Of a DNA stretch of 64,000 bases, positions 1 to 11,705 are shown piece after piece. The first letter of the stretch is position 1. Every line of letters starts with the position of its first letter. A program made the position numbers and the translations under genes. Under the pieces are notes generated by a model. The model did no database searches. It saw only the letters and a list, made by a program, of their open reading frames with translations, and was not told where the DNA came from. Source of the stretch: Hetaerina americana (taxonomy: Eukaryota; Arthropoda; Insecta; Odonata; Calopterygidae); assembly GCA_022747635.1 (NCBI GenBank), contig JAKTNV010000004.1:17856969-17920968 (forward strand). Reading direction: 5' to 3'.

Positions 1-1471
1 ATCATTTATGATTCCTTGAAGTTGAGTGTGTATCATCCATAATTATGTTCCAAGGAAGTGAAAATTCTAACGCATGCAGTGGTTGGGATGCCATGGTAGA
101 TCGATTAACCTGGGAATCATTGTTATGCTTGAGTCATAGCTTTCACAGGGCTCGAACATCGCCTGTGCTCATCAGAGTCTTATCCTTCACGAGATCTTTA
201 GGATGGACAAAAATAAACCGTCACGCCCTGTGGGAAGCACGGCTGTCCCTCCCTCGTGCGTCTCCCTGGAAACATTCACGTCAATTTCCTTCTCCGCAGC
301 TCCATCACAATTCCATGGAATAAACATTTCGGGGCACTTTTTTCCGACCATTATGACTCCTTCAGCATGGCGTTTGTCCTGTTTTTAATAATAATGAAAA
401 TCCATTCAGTGGACTCCGAAGACTTCCCCGAAACTTTGCGAGGATGGGGTTCGCAGAAAAGGTATTCACCTCTCCAAATTAAAACTGTTTTTTTAATTTC
501 ATAGATATATCTTATGAGCAGAAGGAAGTTGTGTCATTTTATCACTGTCATAGCCACAATCATCAGTCTTCCTTGTTGTTTAGAAAGAGAGGAGCGTAAA
601 AAACCATGGAGAACCACGATAAAAATATTTATAATTTGCGCTGCAATTTTTTAAATATTTTGTATTTGTGTGTGCATTATAAATAGGTATATAAGTGCGT
701 CTTTTGTTTGAATGATAAAAAACAGTATAATGAAGTTCCGTTCGATAAAGTTAATATTAAAGTAACCTTTGAATATATAACATGTGTATTCCCTTCGAGG
801 GAAAGTAACTAGCCCTCCAGCCCTGATATGTTAAGTCCATGCCGCCAGGTTTAATATTAAGTGAGCCCTACCCAAACCTAATAAACCAACTTCGGCTTGA
901 TTACTCTGTTTTTTATTTGGGTTTCCCTTTATGTTAGTTTGTCATCAGGATTCCTTCCTACACGGAAGATTTTTCGCTGAATAAGCTGAGCATATGCAAG
1001 ATTTTAAGTTATGATCCCGTTCAACATTTTTCTTGACGGTCGAGGACACTCAAGTAGCGTTGTAAGGGTTCTTGTTGCCCGGACATAGTCAAGAATGCAT
1101 ACCAACCTGCGGCGCTGCTTTAAATGCCTGGGGCCGCCTCATAGTCATGGCGGCCACTCGACCAGGAAAAGGTTCCGGGAGATTCATGGAATTTCGAGGG
1201 GTCACGGACGAGTGAGAAGGGGTAGGAAGGTGGATGCGGAATGGATAAGAAACAACACTCATCTTGGTTCACGGACGGTTTTATTTCTTCGAATTATTAA
1301 CGATACACTAAGGCGCATTGCGTGAAAATTAGCAAGAATTAGTAGTCCTGATTAATATGATTTCATTCCAACCTCTCAATTTACTCCGAAAAGAAAAGAT
1401 TTATTTGTTCGGTGAGTAGTATTTGCGAGTATTTGTTGCGAGTGCTAAATGGTTTTCCCGATACCACCGTA

Positions 1472-1473
<2 letters not shown>
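1..1473. other. AT-rich unassigned DNA
   Basis: I see no recognisable gene, RNA or mobile element here. Open frames are short and overlap in several frames, with no protein family resemblance. A CpG-containing patch near 1090-1230 is the only compositional change. Confidence 0.5.

Positions 1474-1515
<42 letters not shown>
1474..1515. repeat. (AT)n microsatellite, tail of the adjacent SINE-like repeat
   Basis: About 21 uninterrupted AT dinucleotides. The tract directly abuts the 3' end of the minus-strand tRNA-derived repeat that follows. The same junction recurs at 27324-27405, so the tract is probably the element's tail or its target site. Confidence 0.9.
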
Positions 1516-1518
<3 letters not shown>

Positions 1519-1787
1519 ACCATAAACACAGTAATCAACCCGAAGGTTGGTTTAGTAGGTGATGGTAGAGTTCACCCAGTACTGAGCCCATTCGGCGTGT
1601 GAAATTCACACATCAGGGTAGGGGGGCCAGTTCCTTTCCCTGTGCCAGTTATGGTTTCCCAGGAAGATCTGGTACCCGAAAAATCACATAGCTTGGGTGG
1701 AGCTGCAGGTGCCCAGAGTGCCTCGCCCGGGAATCGAACCCGGGACCCTTCGGTCAGCGCTCTACCCACTGGACTACCGCGACCCAC
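1516..1787 (-). mobile_element. tRNA-derived SINE-like repeat, family 1, full-length copy
   Basis: Read on the minus strand, the element begins with a tRNA-like head carrying a pol III A box (TAGTCCAGTGGGTAGAGCG at 1758-1776) and a perfect B box (GGTTCGATTCC at 1730-1740). A tRNA-unrelated body of about 200 bp follows, ending in the AT tract at 1474-1515. More AT repeat lies on the 5' side (1788-1808). The same head, body and AT tail occur at 27405-27667, with more diverged copies near 5.8, 6.2, 30.6, 45.9 and 47.1 kb. That repetition shows a dispersed retroposon rather than a tRNA gene. Internal pol III promoter function is inferred from the boxes. Confidence 0.85.
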
Positions 1788-3085
1788 ATATATATATATT
1801 TATATATTCGGCTACTACTTAATGCTATAAAAATCAGAGTGGAGTTCCAAAGAAAGATTACCTGTCAGTGTTTTCAAAGGACGTTGGCTGCTCTAAAATG
1901 CAACGTATAGTTTTGATATAATTAGCTGAAATATTCCCTTAGTAATGTCATTTTCTTTCAGTTTCGTGTGTACGATTTGAGCTGAAGTGTGTGGCATAGA
2001 TGAGGACCTTGACCTCCATAATGGTAAAGTAGTTGAATTTTCTTGCCAGATATTCGCCACGTTTCATTGAAAGCCTAACCGTGTAGTTGACCAACAGAAA
2101 ATCGCTCTGTAAAGAAGCGCCTGGAAGCCGACATGTTGAAATTAGTTTAGATCTGAAGAATATGGATAAAATCACTGTGCAGGATGAATATTGGGGTTTT
2201 ACTAAATATACATTATTATTTCATTGTAACAGCTGCAGTAGATCTTGTTTGAATTACTTGAACAAATTTGGATGATTAGATGTACAGATTTTGATTCTGT
2301 ATTGTAATGTATATTCAACACGCCGCTTGGATTCTTTGCTAAGCCGTCATGACTAAATTCCCCAGTAACAGAATCATTTCAGAAACAACATCAAAGCCTG
2401 AGAGTACATTGCCTAATATTATTTACTTCCCTGATATAAATTCAGAATATCGCTTTTTTAATGAGTAAAACGTTTTCCTAAAAATATATTATAGACGCAG
2501 CGCTTGTCTTTTTGTTGAGGTCATTTAGTTTTTGTATCTACTTGGGAATAATTGCCCAGTGAATCTCAGCTTGGTCTTCTCGCAATGGTTTTCCACTTGA
2601 GCTATAATTGGGACTTGTGGTATCAATTCCAGGCCTTAATTAGCATTTCTAGTCACCAAGAGTGCAACTTGTTCACGAAAAGAAAGGGAACAGCCGGGCG
2701 GAAATGATGAAGAGGTTCATAAACATTTAGTCCCGTAATAGCAGAAGAATAAAAATTTACATCGCATCGTATACGTGAATAGAGGTTCAAGTTCCCAACC
2801 ATGACGTAAAAAAACTAATCTGTGAACTTTGCCATTTTACTGATCCACCTAATGTTCACAAACATTTTTAATAATTTTTCCTCCCTACATTATCCGAAGT
2901 TACGACTTACGGCGTCGGTTTTTTCGGTCCATTGAAGCTGGCGGATTTAAACAGTGCGCAATGCTGTAAGCAAACCTTCGACTTGGGAGTATGACGGAGT
3001 TCTCCAGTTCCAAAGACCGAACAACCCTTCTATGTCTTGGATCTAATATTTTTATCCCTCGGAATAGAAATTTTCGGTCGCTCCC
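1788..3085. other. AT-rich unassigned DNA
   Basis: Apart from a short AT tract at 1788-1808, nothing is recognisable on either strand. Open frames are short and carry no motif I know. Confidence 0.45.
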
Positions 3086-3600
3086 CCTTCCCTCTCTTTC
3101 ATCCTACCGCTCCGTAGAAGAGCGTACAGGCGCGCACGCATGGGGGCTCACGCGCATGCGCAGCGGAGGCGATCTAGGCGCCGGATGCAAGTCGTGGTTC
3201 CACTCAACCGAGCGTATCGCCACCCATGAGAAAGTGAGGCAACATTAACTCCTCCCACCACCTCCTCCTCTATTCTTCCCCCATCCCCTCGTTGCTAACC
3301 CCTCCTCCTCTTCCCCTCAACCATCCAAGTCTCCTTACTCCTCCCTTTGCCCTCCCCCACTTTCTTCATAAACTCACACGACCCTCCGCCATTACTTCCT
3401 CCCTCCCCAGCAACACCTTCGTTTCCTCTCCCCCCCTCTCACTTTATCGTTCACAATCGGCCCCTCCTAGTTCTCTTCCTCTCTCTCCTTCTATTCTACC
3501 CCCTCCACCATTCCACCTTTCCTCTGTTCCGTTTCTTAATCCTCCTCCTCCCTTCCGCCATTATTCACATTTCTCCCTGGATTCCGTTCCGGGGCTATGA
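3086..3600. promoter_or_regulatory. CpG-containing C/T-rich island with an NRF1-type palindrome
   Basis: At 3120-3200 the AT-rich background changes to CpG-rich sequence containing CGCGCATGCGCA (3151-3162). This is a full match to the palindromic site recognised by NRF1/Ewg-type factors, which is common in animal promoters. It is followed by about 350 bp of almost pure pyrimidine on the + strand (3245-3600). The combination could mark a promoter, but no exon or start codon context is recognisable. The open frames in the pyrimidine tract are low-complexity. Confidence 0.35.
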
Positions 3601-3612
3601 CGATTAACGTAG

Positions 3613-3680
3613 AGGGCAATCGTTCCCAAACTGTGCGTCGCGACTCGACGGGGAGGCGCGCCATTGCGACAGAGGCATGT
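3613..3680 (+). mobile_element. Probable hAT-superfamily terminal fragment
   Basis: The stretch GTTCCCAAACTGTGCGTCGC (3621-3640), followed by a second GC-rich half ending near 3667, resembles the terminal inverted repeat style of hAT transposons, which often read (G)GTTCCCAAACTGTGGGTCGCGAC. The sequence downstream is AT-rich and shows no transposase. I found no matching opposite end, so the element is truncated or decayed. This rests on motif resemblance only. Confidence 0.35.
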
Positions 3681-4599
3681 AACTTTTGATAAATATTATG
3701 AGAGACAATAGAAAGGGAAAAACATATAAATTATATTTTCTTCAATGCTAAATTTCAATTCCCTTGTCTCTTTGCGAGATTTATTGCTGGTCGAGCAATT
3801 GCTTATTTTGATCTTTTAAAGCAATGAGTTAAATTATTTTATTATTTATATTAATATTATTCATGAATGTGTGTACCACTTTCTAAAAAATGCTGTTCGA
3901 ATAGATAAACATTCCAATTTCATAAGTCTTCATTTTTTTCAGTCATTTGAATGCTTCAGCAGTCGCATGACATTTTTTGAAGGATATGCGTGATGTATAT
4001 TTTCGTTGCTCAAGCGCGTGTTACGTAACTTTTCGATTCATACGTTTGGAAATAAAATATTGTCAAATTTATCACCTCATGACCTTGGCTCTAGGATTCG
4101 AATTTCATGCGAGGTTTTTGTTTTCGTCGCTACATTAGATCGTTCTCTCAATTGGTTTTCTTCCATAATATTGGGAAATGAGTACTCTCGGCGGTTGAAG
4201 AGGTTTCTTGCCGTAAGCAGCCGCTCCAAGAAACAATCTGGCTGCATGTCGTTCATGTCCGGCGGTAGTCTGTAAACTAGCTAAACTTAGGCAAAAAATA
4301 TGTTCAAAGAATATGTTGTGGAAAAACATATTTTTTACCTATGTTTAGCTTAGAACAACATACTATCTTCAACAACGTCATTGCTTCAGAAGAATGTTTC
4401 ACTCATAGTTTTTTTGTAGTTTTCATTTCATTCTAATTCCTATCATTTTGTTTATGTAATGGTTGTATCATCCATTCAAGTAATACGTTGGCATCAGGAG
4501 TAAATATCTATGACACATGAAATAGCAAATAAGATACCATTCAAAATGTTCCAAAATTTTAATTGAGTAGCTTTAGGCGTGATGTGGTGGGTCGAACAT
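3681..4599. other. AT-rich unassigned DNA
   Basis: No gene or repeat recognised. It may include the decayed interior of the preceding hAT-like fragment, but nothing in the sequence shows this. Confidence 0.4.
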
Positions 4600-4672
4600 A
4601 ATGAATAACTGATTGAAGCACTTTTCCACTTGATACCAAGTGGAAAAGTGCTTCCATCAGCAGTTATTCATT
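4600..4672. repeat. Short inverted repeat forming a long hairpin
   Basis: The left arm (4600-4632) and right arm (4637-4672) are reverse complements apart from a 3-nt insertion in the right arm and a mismatch. The innermost stretch GAAGCACTTTTCCACTTG pairs perfectly around the 4-nt loop ATAC. CCAAAATTT is present on both sides (about 4552 and 4673), which could be a duplicated target. It may be a tiny foldback element or a hairpin RNA source. The 4-nt loop is small for a canonical microRNA precursor. Confidence 0.75.
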
Positions 4673-5789
4673 CCAAAATTTAGCTTTAAAATGATACAAC
4701 ACCTAAAAGTTCCGGCTCTCTTGAGTCGTACCAGTCCACTTTTGATTGCCTAGAGCCGACGAAGGGGCGTACCGATGCGTGCATAAACTGTTTCTTTTGC
4801 ATCCATCGTAAAGTTTAAACTTGTTTTCCCACCCAGGAAGATATTAAAAAAAGTTAATTCAGAGTGACGGAACTGCTGGAGCTTTGCCGGAGTGAATATT
4901 TCAGGGGCTTCACATGACACGAGGAAGTTGCTTAATGAAAAGCAGAAGCGGATCCATCATTGCACTGGCCTGAAAAACTACAGCTTCCTCCAACACGGTC
5001 TCTCCTTCAGTAGAAGAGACGTTTGTGGCACAATGTTGTGGCAATCGAGGGTATGGAATGTACGATACTCACTGATATGCTTACGAGTAATCAGTGCTCC
5101 TCTCGTGTTTCATCCAGAACGTTTGCAATGTGGCTATCTTCTCTGAGCACGAAATTACCTGCGCCGTTTTTATTGTGAAAGAAAATTGGTTTTGTTTTTT
5201 TACCACTACAACTAATTATGCTCCTAATTTAATCATTCATGTAGAAATAACTGAGTTGCCTATAGCTGACTGCGTAAACGCTAACTCGTAATCTATAAAC
5301 TCACGGCGGTAATAACAATAGTGGCCCCCAGTACCACCACGTTTTGGGGTGGTATATCGATAGTCACTTGAATGGAAGACGGTGAGTTATTGGCTATAAA
5401 TGTATACTAATCGAATATATTACCAAACCAATAAAAGGGTGAGAATACTCTCATTTTAGTCATGGTATGTCAATCAACAGGTCAACGGGACTGTTTTCTG
5501 TGATGAAGGAAAAAATTCCGAAAAAAGGCATACACGTAAGCGAGAGACCAACTCAACCATATTCTCCTATGAATGCATGCATTATCTCACTTAGATCTGT
5601 TCTTCTCTTTGTCTTCTCTTCGATAAACATTGATTAACACTTCCCATGCGGTACACTGCGGAAATTTTTATTTAGTTAGGGAGTTATAGAGTTTTCTATT
5701 TCAGTATTCCATGCATGTTGCAGAGCAAGACCATTTAACCAAAAGAAAGCAATAACAAAGGTATCTTTAGCTCTGCTTATCATAGTGAG
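4673..5789. other. Unassigned DNA
   Basis: No recognisable gene, RNA or repeat. Short open frames at 4892-5291 overlap each other and resemble no family I know. Confidence 0.4.
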
Positions 5790-5925
5790 TGGAGCGCAAG
5801 CACACCCCTGCTTAAAATCTTGTTTTCATCCATCATTCATGGGCTCTTTCCTTGGTGCCGCTCATGGTTTTCCACGTAAAACTGGTTCCCAGAGAAATAT
5901 CCTTGGCCTAATAAATCATTAGAAG
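5790..5925 (-). mobile_element. Decayed family 1 SINE-like body
   Basis: GGTGCCGCTCATGGTTTTCC followed by ACTGGTTCCCAGAGAAATAT aligns by eye with the body of the full copy at 1516-1787 (GTGCCAGTTATGGTTTCCC, then CTGGTACCCGAAAAATCAC). The upstream GGGCTCTTTCCTTGGTGCC also aligns. No tRNA head is recognisable, so this is an old truncated copy. Confidence 0.5.
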
Positions 5926-6169
5926 GCACCAGACAGATTTTAAGCAGAAACATTTGCTTCTCTACTTGGTCGCAGTGCCAACTCGACATAGTTACGTTGG
6001 TGTGTTGAGCGAAATAATCAATGGCAGCTTAGGGCCACCACCATTTTTAGCTCATATATTTACTTTTTGTCCTAAAACATTTGAGGTTCCACGTTAACTT
6101 CCTCATGCATCAATTAGAAGGTTCATTGTGATACATCAGGTCAGAGCTCTTCTCGTAAAAATGTAATCC

Positions 6170-6290
6170 GTGCGCTCTGTGATATTCACATTCAAGGTTC
6201 AGGGGTCCCATCTTCGTGCGTTTTTAGTGGTTTCCTACATCGTTCTTTATACGAAAAATCACACTGCTGAAATTTTTATTTTGAATGCCA
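6170..6290 (-). mobile_element. Decayed family 1 SINE-like body
   Basis: GTGATATTCACATTCAAGG, then GTGGTTTCCTACATCG and TACGAAAAATCACACTGCTG, follow the order of the family 1 body. The CGAAAAATCAC core is intact. The head and AT tail are not recognisable. Confidence 0.5.
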
Positions 6291-6734
6291 AAAGGAATTC
6301 CGTAAGCATCCGAGTTTAAATGTCACTATTCTTCCACGCCACGCATACTGTTGTATTAACCGAAGAAAAATATAAAGTTCTTCAACACAAGACTTTGGCG
6401 ATTCTTGCAATTTTTTTCGTGATTATAGAAATTTAACAATCAATTCGTTCATATATCTTGATTACTTTTTTATGCCGTAGTTTACCCTATTTTCGTTTTT
6501 GATTAATTAATTCATTCGGAATTTTTTATTCGACAATATTAGTTTTCTTACAATATTTTGATGATTAGATTTAAATTAATGAAACCGTAGTTTTATCAGC
6601 TCTTGTTTTTGTATTTAAGTACAGTCACTTTTATTTCTCTGTTTAAAAAAATTCTTTCGTTGTAAATAATTTTCCTCCGGTGTCTTTCTTTCTCGGATCG
6701 TTTTCGATCACCGCACTATTTTCTGCGCCATAAG

Positions 6735-7140
6735 GATCATCGGGGTGTTTCACGTTCATCCGACGTCGGGAAAGACTTCGTTGGAAAGGGAGCATCATTG
6801 CACCACATACAGTCATCCTAATCCTCCCGAAGTTCCCTCGCTTCTCTCTCTCTCTCTCTCCACATTCACACACACAGACACAAAACATCTCTTCCTCCTC
6901 TCATTTTTCCTCCCCGCCTCCACCAATCGATTCCAATCTCGGAATGGATGTCGCTTTGTCTCCGCTCGCGTTTTTCTCCTCTCATCCCGTCCACGGCCCA
7001 CCCACGCCACCTCCACATCTCACCTTCCGCCACCTTCCCCTACGCCGATGACTCCCACTCGCCCATTCTTCATTTTCACCCTCATTCGTCGGATGCGGCT
7101 CACTCAGGGAGGGACACAATTAGGAAGAGAAGCGCGCGAG
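6735..7140. other. C/T-rich, CpG-containing island
   Basis: The + strand is strongly pyrimidine-biased, including a CT run near 6844-6860 and scattered CpG. Open frames on both strands here are low-complexity (proline, serine and arginine rich) and overlap in three frames, so none is called as coding. Confidence 0.4.
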
Positions 7141-10100
7141 GAATGTCAAAATGTTTCTCTTGAATTTGCGTTCGGTGAGCTCTCTATCTAAAGATATAGT
7201 TTTTTTTTCATTTTCATTCTCTCTCTTCCTTTCGTTCCCGGTGTCGTCTTCGGAGCAACTTTCCTTGACGTTCTCGTGGACTGCGGACTGCGGAAAATGG
7301 GATATTCTTTCTGTGTGGACATTAAATATCCAGAGCGTCATAAATTGGAATTTTTTTCAAATGAACTGAAGGCATACTGGATCTGTAAATATTCGTCTAC
7401 ATTGTCATGGTACTTTCAAAATAAAGACGATCGAACCCTTGCAGTATTAAAGTCGGCCTTGTTCATGAAACTTTCTTTCTTACCTCGCAAGAAATTTTTA
7501 TAAGGGTTGCGTTCCCCATTACATGAATTGGGCCGCTCAAAATTTAAAAAAAAATCAGCTAATTCATGAAATAACGCAGGAACTTCTTCACTTACTTGAT
7601 CGAACTCTTATTTCAATTTTTGAAACCCACGTGTCTCCTGTGCTTCCAAATGTCGTCGTATGAGTTTTCTGACGAGAAGGTTGTATTCAGCAGTGATTAA
7701 AAATTGACTATGAAAATGGGAATCAAAAACCGTTGCGATTTGAATGACCAAATGCCAAATTTACTTTATCCGTGTCCTTTAAACACTGATTCCTCTGATA
7801 GTATGCTACTTTTTCTATGAATGTGAGCCACTGAAATGCAGTTTAAGACGGGAAGCCCAGTGACTCAGTTGATCGTCGTGTATCGTAAATTCCAGATTTA
7901 TGTTTATTTCTAAGAAGTACTGAAGGTAATCGAAATGAGATTTCCGTTGTCACCTTATTCGTATAAAATGCGATTGTAATTGCGACATTAGTGCAAGATT
8001 CGTTTGCTTCTGGTACGAGTACTAAGGCGGTCACCCGATGGCAGACTCTTGGTTCCAAGAAAGTTTTTTCATTGCTGTGTAAGATTGAGGTTCCCTTTGG
8101 TGTTCGCCGTTCGGGCGGCGTAACTCTTTTCCAAAGAAACGAGCACTCTGTGCTACAGTCCGCCATGTGGATCGTTAAACTGGAATCCAAATAATATTCT
8201 GAATCGGGATGGAATCCAACATTAGTTTCGTCTTACTTTCTCGCAATAGTTATTACTTTTCCGTTCTAAAAAAAGAAATCGTGGCAAGTATTTAAAGCTC
8301 TCGCTCGAATTAGCGAACTTTCAATACTTGCCGCATAGCCCGTCATTTTCCGCAAATTTTCTTAGTAATGCTAGAGAGCATTTTGTGTTTCTGTTTTCAT
8401 TACTTGAGTTTCTTTTTTGGAGACATTAGCGCGTTACGTCCTTATGTCTGTAGCTATGAATATCGTTTCTTTTCATTATTCATATGATATAATTACTCGA
8501 CATTAAATTAAAGTATCTTCCTTGACTTAATTTATTTTATTTTGTTGCGAAAAAAAGCTTTTATTTGAATCGCTTCCATTTTTTCCCCTTTTATCTCATT
8601 TGGTATGATTTATTTTCGGTAAACCTTTATGGCGAGCGACGCATGAGTATCGTATGTTATCGGAGAAATATGAAGACTTGGGAAAAGAATTTATACCGAT
8701 TGGATTGAATATTTTATCGAAGCGTGTGTCGCGAAATCTTATGTACTGTATATGTGAGGTTTAGTCTCAATTATAGTCGTATTATAATATCCTTCATTCT
8801 TTGAGGCTTTATGTTTTATAGTCATGTCTCATTGAAGAAACTCAATGTATAGTTGGTCAATGAAATCAGTAATGTTAGGGCAGTTATCTGGAAAAATTTA
8901 TTCAAGTAACTCCGGTGAAAGAAGTTAAATTGTTTTACATGCTGAACGGTGGGTGAAGCCATAATTGCGTTGTAAAAAATCCTTAATGATCAAATTAAAA
9001 ATTACATTAATCAATGTGCCAATGAGATCAAAAAGCGTAATTAAATTCTTTGCAGCTCCTGCTGCTAAATTATTTTGTCAAGAAAGTTGTTTTAGGTGCT
9101 GGCATTAGTGGCGAAAGTTTCTTTCTTCGCAAGTATCTTTAAAAATCAAGTTTTGATGAGGTATAGAACAAGTCCGAATCAGCAATACTCCGAATTGGAT
9201 TGCTACATTAATTTATACAATTTAGGAAATACTCGGTTTCATTGGTACACATAAGTTTTAACTGAACTCGAACGGACTGAACTCCATTATTGAAAGATTC
9301 ATTGTCGCTGACAAACCACCGGTCAAGCTTACATTTATTAATATTTCCCCTGAAGCTGGCGTCACAATCCCTTCGCAGTCTTTTGGGATGCTCGCAGGGT
9401 AATATTAATTTAAATAAGTTAGAGAGTTTAACGCCCGCAATTTCAGTATTTTGAGACTAAATCACTTTATCAGAAGTGAACTTGCGATAGGAGTACTTCG
9501 GAAAACATCGCTTGGTGTCGTTGTGGCTGTCAATTTGTCGTATCAAAATATACCGTGATTAGGTGAGCTTATGTTATAATATGGCATTGTTGACGATGCA
9601 TTATTATTGTAAGTTATTATTAAGTAATAATTTTTTTCAAAACTTGTTGCTGGTTATGCAAGCTGGCGACGGCGCCCCGAGTCTTTATTCGAATTCATGT
9701 CATTACTCGGTAATGTTTATTCCAGGAGCATTAAAGGCAAGTTGGAAAAAAAACAGTTCAAAAATTGAGAATGGATCATATGACACTAAACCTATCATTC
9801 TGTATGTGGTATATAATTTTGTCTCGTATTTCTTTTTTGTGAAACCTTAAATCCAAAGTACCAGTTTTCAGTTTTTACGGAGAGCAGTAATGTATCGCGA
9901 GCACCCAATCGCAAAGCCAGTGTTGACGTTTTCACAGTTATAAATTCTTCAATTGCAATATTCTTGTGAGTGTCAAAATGCGTATTCGCGAAAGTCCGCT
10001 TATTACACTAAATACAAGTGTTACTGATTATTATTATATAAGTGTATTACTGATTCTAAAAGTCTCGAACTGTAATAAACTCCAATGTATTCTCTATTCT

Positions 10101-11299
10101 GTTACCTCATTACCATTGTTGCTTATAATTTGAATCCTCTTTTCCGTGGTAACTTTGGATAAGTTTCAACTAGAACGTTAGCTAGCTGGGAAGCAACTTC
10201 ATGAATTTACTTCTCAGCCCGTCGTCGGTTGAAACACATCTAATGACTATAGCTAGTTTGTTCAGTAAGGGTGGAGGCATGTTAAGCCGTGGGACCGTAG
10301 TGCCCGAGTGCCTGAAACCACCAGTGCCTAAGTGTAGGAGAAGGGCCTTTGACAGTCCTTGTATTTCTGACTGGCTCGTTTGTATCTTGCTTCCAATTCG
10401 ATCCAACGCTTCTTCCGGCGTCCCTGAATCACTATTGCTGCACAGTCGTATTATTGCTATCTCCTCATATTTCCCAAGTTATCTTGCTTCAGTTCTCCAA
10501 TTTAATTCTAACTATTTTAAAGCACATTTCGTATCTTCTTATTTGTCACAGTTAATTTCAAATTTCCAACCTCCAAGTTCAATATTGGTTGCGTTCGAAA
10601 ATCCCCCTTCGGGTATCTTCTAATATTGTCAATTCACTCGATCGAGGAGGGCAAGGGGGCACTAATTCGTATACTCTGAATTGTGTATTAAACGATGATG
10701 ACAAAATCCCAAGGGCATTAGGAGAAAATTTGAATAGTAAATCCACGAGTTGAAGCATTGATAGAACACAGACGCATTTACAAAAAGAAAGGAATTGTAT
10801 GACCAGGTAGTAAAAGAGTGTAGTAAATATTTAGATATGATGGGCAGCGATTTATATCGTCCTGAAGATCTCAATCTCTGAGTAATGGAATACGAAAATG
10901 TAGGATTGTGTACGTGGAAATAGAATAGAATCGATAAAATATGCCGAGTAGAGAAAAATGCGTGTTAGTCAAGGGTGGGGAAGAGACGAAGCTGAGGGTA
11001 GAATACAAGAAAACGATGGAGGAGATGAAGAGTGCCAATGGGATGTTGATAGAGATTCTTTGAGCGAAAAGGAAGTAGAGATTTTGGAAACATGAGGAGC
11101 TTCTGTAGTTAGATTGAAATTAGAAGCTGAAAAAGGAGATATGGAAAAATAGGTATTGTTATTGTGCCGAAGAACTTCAAAACCCTGAAAAGAATTGTAA
11201 TTGTCTTCAGGGATACTCCGAAAGCTACCTTCAATCGATATATTATGGATAATAATAATGGTGCGTGTACTCCGTCTTTTCCCATGCTTCATCCACCTT
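7141..11299. other. AT-rich unassigned DNA
   Basis: Nothing recognisable on either strand. Open frames do not exceed 140 codons and have no family resemblance. I saw no mobile-element ends or tRNA-like boxes. Confidence 0.4.
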
Positions 11300-11705
11300 G
11301 GGGAATGCACTCCCACGCGGTAGCCAACGAGAGAGACGCATCACCTCCCAACCCCCCTCGTCTGAGGGCGGATGATTTGGGTGGCGAGAGCTGTGTGGGG
11401 AGGGGATTCGAGGGGGTCGATGGACCACCACCTGCGTCCTACGGGCCCAGACGAAAACGGTGAAAGTTCCTTCCAGTCTCCATAAGAGAGATGCGCACGC
11501 ATGTATCACTCACCCCTTCCTCCCTCGCCTGGCCCCACAAACATCAAGATGGTCCCATCCGGGGCCGCCCCCGGAGGGCATGAAGCCTTGTCTGCCCCCG
11601 TCATGAGAGGCCGCGTTTTGGAGACGGTGTGCTGCGTGGCCGGTGAGGAAGACGTATCGTCGTCCCCTCCTGCTCCCCCTTCCACCTCACCGCCTGGCTA
11701 GCACA
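11300..11705. other. CpG- and C/T-rich island
   Basis: A GC-rich block with many CpG and runs of C lies in AT-rich DNA. Frames at 11164-11701 are open on both strands but proline/glycine-rich and low in information. It is one of about fifteen such islands in the window and could be regulatory. Confidence 0.35.

Noticed and set aside
1730..1787. Possible tRNA gene on the minus strand
   Set aside because: The A and B boxes are good, but the sequence continues into a repeated body and AT tail, with several relatives in the window. It is a SINE head.
2560..2660. Possible family 1 SINE relic
   Set aside because: Only short matches (GGTTTTCCAC, TCAGCTTGG) in inconsistent order.
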